The notes beneath the pieces were generated by a model, which saw only the letters and a list, made by a program, of their open reading frames with translations, did not search any database and was not told the DNA's origin. DNA of 64,000 nucleotides from Planococcus rifietoensis (GTDB taxonomy: Bacteria; Bacillota; Bacilli; Bacillales_A; Planococcaceae), in assembly GCF_001465795.2 (NCBI RefSeq), contig NZ_CP013659.2, positions 886,501 to 950,500 on the forward strand, given 5' to 3'. Made by a program: the position numbers and the translations under genes. Shown piece after piece: positions 63,020 through 64,000 of the stretch (position 1 is the first letter of the stretch; the number at the start of each line of letters is the position of its first letter).

Positions 63020-64000
63020 ATGAACGCATTTTCTTTCTATAACCCAGTCAAATTGATTTTTGGCAAAGGGCAATTGGAAGCATTGAAAAACGAAGTGCCG
63101 AATTATGGCAAAAAAGTATTGGTTGTATACGGCGGAGGCAGCATCAAGAAAAACGGCCTTTACGACGAAGTTATGGCCACACTAAATGACATGGGCGTTG
63201 AAATCCATGAACTTTCTGGCGTAGAGCCAAACCCGCGCCTTTCAACAGCAAAACGCGGAATTGAAATCTGCAAAAAAGAGAATATCGATATGCTGCTAGC
63301 AGTTGGCGGCGGTTCTGTCATCGATTGCACGAAACTCATTGCAGCAGGAGCTAAGTACGATGGCGATGCATGGGATTTTGTTACACGCAAAGCAACGCCT
63401 GAAGAAGTATTGCCTTTCGGAACAGTCTTGACGTTAGCAGCAACAGGCTCTGAAATGAACGCCGGTTCTGTTATCACGAATGAAGAAACAGAAGAAAAAT
63501 ACGGCTGGGGCAGCCCGTTAACATTCCCTAAATTCTCTATTTTGGACCCAACATACACGAAATCCGTCCCACGCGACCATACAGTATACGGCGTGGTGGA
63601 CATGATGTCGCACATGTTTGAACAGTATTACCACAATGCAACGAATACACCGGTACAGGACCAGATGATCGAGGGCGTGCTGCGTGCAGTGATTGAGACA
63701 GCTCCGAAGCTCATGGAAGACCTTGAAAGCTACGAGCACCGTGAAACGATTCTTTTTGCCGGAACGATGGGTCTTAACAACTTCCTGCAAATGGGCTATA
63801 ACGGAGACTGGGCATCGCATAATATCGAGCATGCGGTCTCTGCGATTTACGACATTCCACATGCAGGCGGCTTGGCCATTCTATTCCCGCAATGGATGCG
63901 CCACAATGTACCAGTCAATCCAGCGCGATTTGCACAGATGGCTACTCGCGTGTTCGGAGTCGACCCGTCAAACAAATCTGAAGAACAAATCGCAAACGAA
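63020..64000 (+). CDS. Iron-containing alcohol dehydrogenase (3' end cut by window edge)
   Basis: Group III (Fe-dependent) alcohol dehydrogenase of the YugJ/YugK butanol-dehydrogenase type; 327 codons of about 387 are present. NAD(P)-binding [12 protein letters not shown] and [11 protein letters not shown] are visible, with metal ligands in [12 protein letters not shown] (Asp, His) and [23 protein letters not shown] (two His). It reduces or oxidises a short-chain alcohol or aldehyde; the substrate is open. AGGAGGAG precedes the ATG. The location next to yug-type genes matches B. subtilis. Confidence 0.93.
   Translation, partial: MNAFSFYNPVKLIFGKGQLEALKNEVPNYGKKVLVVYGGGSIKKNGLYDEVMATLNDMGVEIHELSGVEPNPRLSTAKRGIEICKKENIDMLLAVGGGSVIDCTKLIAAGAKYDGDAWDFVTRKATPEEVLPFGTVLTLAATGSEMNAGSVITNEETEEKYGWGSPLTFPKFSILDPTYTKSVPRDHTVYGVVDMMSHMFEQYYHNATNTPVQDQMIEGVLRAVIETAPKLMEDLESYEHRETILFAGTMGLNNFLQMGYNGDWASHNIEHAVSAIYDIPHAGGLAILFPQWMRHNVPVNPARFAQMATRVFGVDPSNKSEEQIANE

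Overview
The window is a low-to-mid GC Gram-positive chromosome segment, most likely from a Planococcus/Planomicrobium-type member of the Bacillales. This is inferred from strong GGAGG ribosome sites, SufCDSUB iron-sulfur assembly, SigB-type and FadR-type signals, and long collinearity with the Bacillus subtilis yus-met-suf-yun-yut-yui-mrp-yug region (gene names from recall, not from a search). It is almost fully chromosomal core: no rRNA or tRNA genes, CRISPR arrays, phage genes or transposase genes were seen.

Layout. 1-2.1 kb: minus-strand SDR oxidoreductase and an aldehyde dehydrogenase cut by the left edge. 2.3-4.0 kb: BCCT glycine-betaine transporter with a SigB-type promoter. 4.3-6.6 kb: 5'-3' exonuclease facing a thioredoxin / STAS / C39-like cassette. 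6.7-12.3 kb: FadR-controlled fadN-fadA-fadE beta-oxidation operon. 12.7-14.3 kb: yusI, gcvH, Toprim and thioredoxin genes. 14.3-17.2 kb: SAM-I riboswitch and metNPQ methionine importer. 17.4-19.6 kb: dicarboxylate/amino-acid symporter, a lipoprotein and a tiny SigB-type gene with an ATT start. 19.9-25.1 kb: sufCDSUB. 25.2-29.3 kb: small SigB-type gene, AlkD-like glycosylase, yunF-yunE-yunD. 29.4-33.2 kb: lysine riboswitch with an NhaC-family transporter, then an NSS methionine/alanine importer with its 40-residue subunit.

33.3-42.7 kb: the yut/yuz/yum/yui block, with two NDH-2-like flavoproteins (one behind a Rex-like operator), two Fe-S carrier genes, Nudix, YuiA, YuiB, YuiD and leucyl aminopeptidase. 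42.7-48.5 kb: seven-gene Mrp Na+/H+ antiporter operon on the minus strand. 48.7-57.2 kb: MFS exporter, lipoprotein cyclophilin, PatB, YugE, an XRE regulator, an NSS transporter, a large membrane protein with a sigma-region-4-like cytoplasmic head, and YugI. 57.2-62.9 kb: a degenerate enhancer-binding-protein-like regulator divergent from pruA-rocD-glutamate dehydrogenase (proline/arginine catabolism). 63.0 kb to the end: iron-containing alcohol dehydrogenase cut by the right edge.

The physiology fits a marine or salt-tolerant aerobe: betaine uptake, Mrp antiporter, several Na+-coupled transporters, two NDH-2-like enzymes. The least ordinary items are (i) a family of three multi-hairpin intergenic repeats, two of which preserve a stem with different bases, and one of which sits between duplicated terminators; (ii) the sigma-4/TM/large extracellular protein at 54.2 kb; (iii) the AAA+ regulator lacking the GAFTGA loop; and (iv) genes whose Shine-Dalgarno sites point to ATT or ATC start codons.
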